A DNA stretch of 64,000 nt from contig NZ_LT907980.1 in assembly GCF_900215155.1 (NCBI RefSeq), positions 3,534,001 to 3,598,000 on the forward strand. Reading direction: 5' to 3'. Source of the DNA: Marinobacter sp. LV10R510-11A. GTDB lineage: Bacteria > Pseudomonadota > Gammaproteobacteria > Pseudomonadales > Oleiphilaceae. Below the pieces are notes generated by a model. It saw only the letters and a list, made by a program, of their open reading frames with translations. It was not told where the DNA came from and did not search any database. Positions 63,123 through 64,000 of this stretch are shown here, piece after piece; position 1 is the first letter of the stretch, and the number at the start of each line of letters is the position of its first letter. Position numbers and translations under genes: made by a program.

Positions 63123-64000
63123 GCTGTTTTCCGGAAGCTGGTGAGGCCGGGCGTTTCCACTCCGGCGGTTTCCATAAGTGGCTCAGCCGTGACACTAGTC
63201 CACCTGGGCGTGCCATGTCGCGGAACAGATCCACGTATTCGTGAGTCCAAAGTACAAACAGGTTGTTGGACGGCGCTGGGCGGGTAATGCCGTATTCAAT
63301 CGGCACCCTGGCGTCTTCATCGGTAAAGGTTCCAAACAAGCGATCCCAGATGATCAGGGTGCCGCCGAAATTGCGGTCAATATAGTTCGGATTGCGGCCA
63401 TGGTGAACCCGGTGGTGGCCAGGGGTGTTGAATACCCGTTCGATCCAGCCAGGCAGTCGTCCCACCAGTGTGGTGTGAACAAAAAATTGATAGACCAGAG
63501 ACAGTGCATAGGCGATTCCTATCCACACAGGGTTAAAGCCTAGCAAAGCCATGGGCAGGTAAAAGGCCCACCCACCATTGAATATGTTAGTCGCGTTCTG
63601 GCGCATGGCCGTGGAGAAGTTCATCCGCTCAGAGGAATGATGTACTACATGAGCGGCCCAGAACCAGCGCATGCGGTGACTGGCACGGTGCATCCAGTAG
63701 AAGCAGAAATCCACACCTACAAAGGTAAGAAAGCCGGTCAGCCAGTTCAACTCAAGCTCAAAGAGGCGGTAGTGGTAGCACAGCGAGTAAACCGGAAAGG
63801 CAATAATGCCGGCAAACAGTAGCTCGGTGGCCTGGTAGCCCGCCCCTAGGGTGAAATTCCGGATAGTTTCCCGGGTATCCATTAGCTGCGGATTGTGCCG
63901 TATTTTCAGATATTCTACGGCTGTTACTGCAAGAAAAACCGGCGTCGCAATAACAAAAATAAGTTGTCGCTCATCCAGGGTCAGCCACGGGGAAACCGCC
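63085..64000 (-). CDS. Sterol desaturase/fatty acid hydroxylase-family protein (5' end outside window)
   Basis: An integral membrane di-iron enzyme. The histidine clusters are visible as HRASHR, HVVHHSSE and HHRVHHGRNP, ligands for the oxo-bridged iron pair. The reading frame stays open past ATG 63882 to the window edge, and the added codons encode a hydrophobic helix (LIFVIATPVFLAVTAVEYL) normal for the family, so the true start lies beyond 64000 and at least 38 N-terminal codons precede that ATG. The family hydroxylates or desaturates lipids, using electrons from a partner. A charged, proline-rich C-terminal tail ends in the hydrolase gene overlap. Confidence 0.88.
   Translation of the reverse strand, partial: AVSPWLTLDERQLIFVIATPVFLAVTAVEYLKIRHNPQLMDTRETIRNFTLGAGYQATELLFAGIIAFPVYSLCYHYRLFELELNWLTGFLTFVGVDFCFYWMHRASHRMRWFWAAHVVHHSSERMNFSTAMRQNATNIFNGGWAFYLPMALLGFNPVWIGIAYALSLVYQFFVHTTLVGRLPGWIERVFNTPGHHRVHHGRNPNYIDRNFGGTLIIWDRLFGTFTDEDARVPIEYGITRPAPSNNLFVLWTHEYVDLFRDMARPGGLVSRLSHLWKPPEWKRPASPASGKQHARTAPKPDRPG

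Overview
The window looks like chromosome of a Gammaproteobacterium of the Marinobacter type. This is inferred from gene content and order (ubiC-ubiA-phoB-phoR, coaBC-dut-algC-argB, prkB/yhfA/crp, hemB-ppk1, rpmB-rpmG-radC), which resemble Pseudomonas and other marine gammaproteobacteria, and from genes for alkane and long-chain alcohol use. No rRNA, tRNA, CRISPR array, prophage or biosynthetic cluster was found. Almost all of it is core housekeeping DNA with short spacers; one intact IS30-family element is the only clear mobile element.

Layout. 0-6.3 kb: ilvD, a PBP7-type endopeptidase, a short asparaginase-like protein, rsuA, a YdjM-type membrane protein and a lytic transglycosylase. 6.4-11 kb: a decayed response-regulator remnant, then the leftward run hpt-ubiC-ubiA-phoB-phoR with two Pho-box-like sites before phoB. 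11.2-13.5 kb: rubredoxin, rubredoxin reductase and an acyl-CoA thioesterase. 13.5-18.8 kb: a 7TM-DISM/GGDEF/EAL signalling gene split by a frame change, a flavodoxin with an IS30 element 19 bp upstream of its start codon, and an intact diguanylate cyclase. 19-26 kb: a Pit phosphate transporter, a small unknown protein, a 107-bp palindromic element, PLP-dependent aspartate decarboxylase (panP), DUF503, and a TetR-AidB pair. 26-32 kb: an orphan lipase chaperone, hemB, ppk1 and a DUF945 protein. 32-37.3 kb: coaD, then a GMC oxidoreductase/Tat protein/aldehyde dehydrogenase operon divergent from a TetR gene, with a perfect 16-bp palindrome between. 37.3-43.7 kb: yihA, cytochrome c4, dsbA, an EEP-family protein, rpmG, rpmB, radC, coaBC, dut. 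43.8-51.3 kb: membrane-anchored algC, argB, an exported unknown protein, argE, argA. 51-59.5 kb: a zinc-protease lipoprotein, a giant PilZ/DUF1631/degenerate GGDEF-EAL protein, prkB, speD, yhfA-type OsmC protein, crp. 59.5-64 kb: modABC with a ModE-like box, an alpha/beta hydrolase and a sterol-desaturase-family gene cut by the window edge.

How the genes fit together. Phosphate handling recurs (phoBR, Pit, ppk1). Arginine synthesis is represented by argB, argE and argA. CoA synthesis is represented by panP (beta-alanine), coaBC and coaD. Hydrocarbon or alcohol oxidation is suggested by rubredoxin plus reductase, the GMC/ALDH operon and the thioesterase. Cyclic-di-GMP signalling is represented by three proteins: one apparently active cyclase, one frame-disrupted hybrid, and one whose cyclase and phosphodiesterase sites both look degenerate. 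I found no convincing wholly new system. The most worthwhile leads are the degenerate c-di-GMP scaffold, the exported protein with an Sm-like tail between argB and argE, the palindromic element, the TetR operator, and the small duplications that overlap stop codons.
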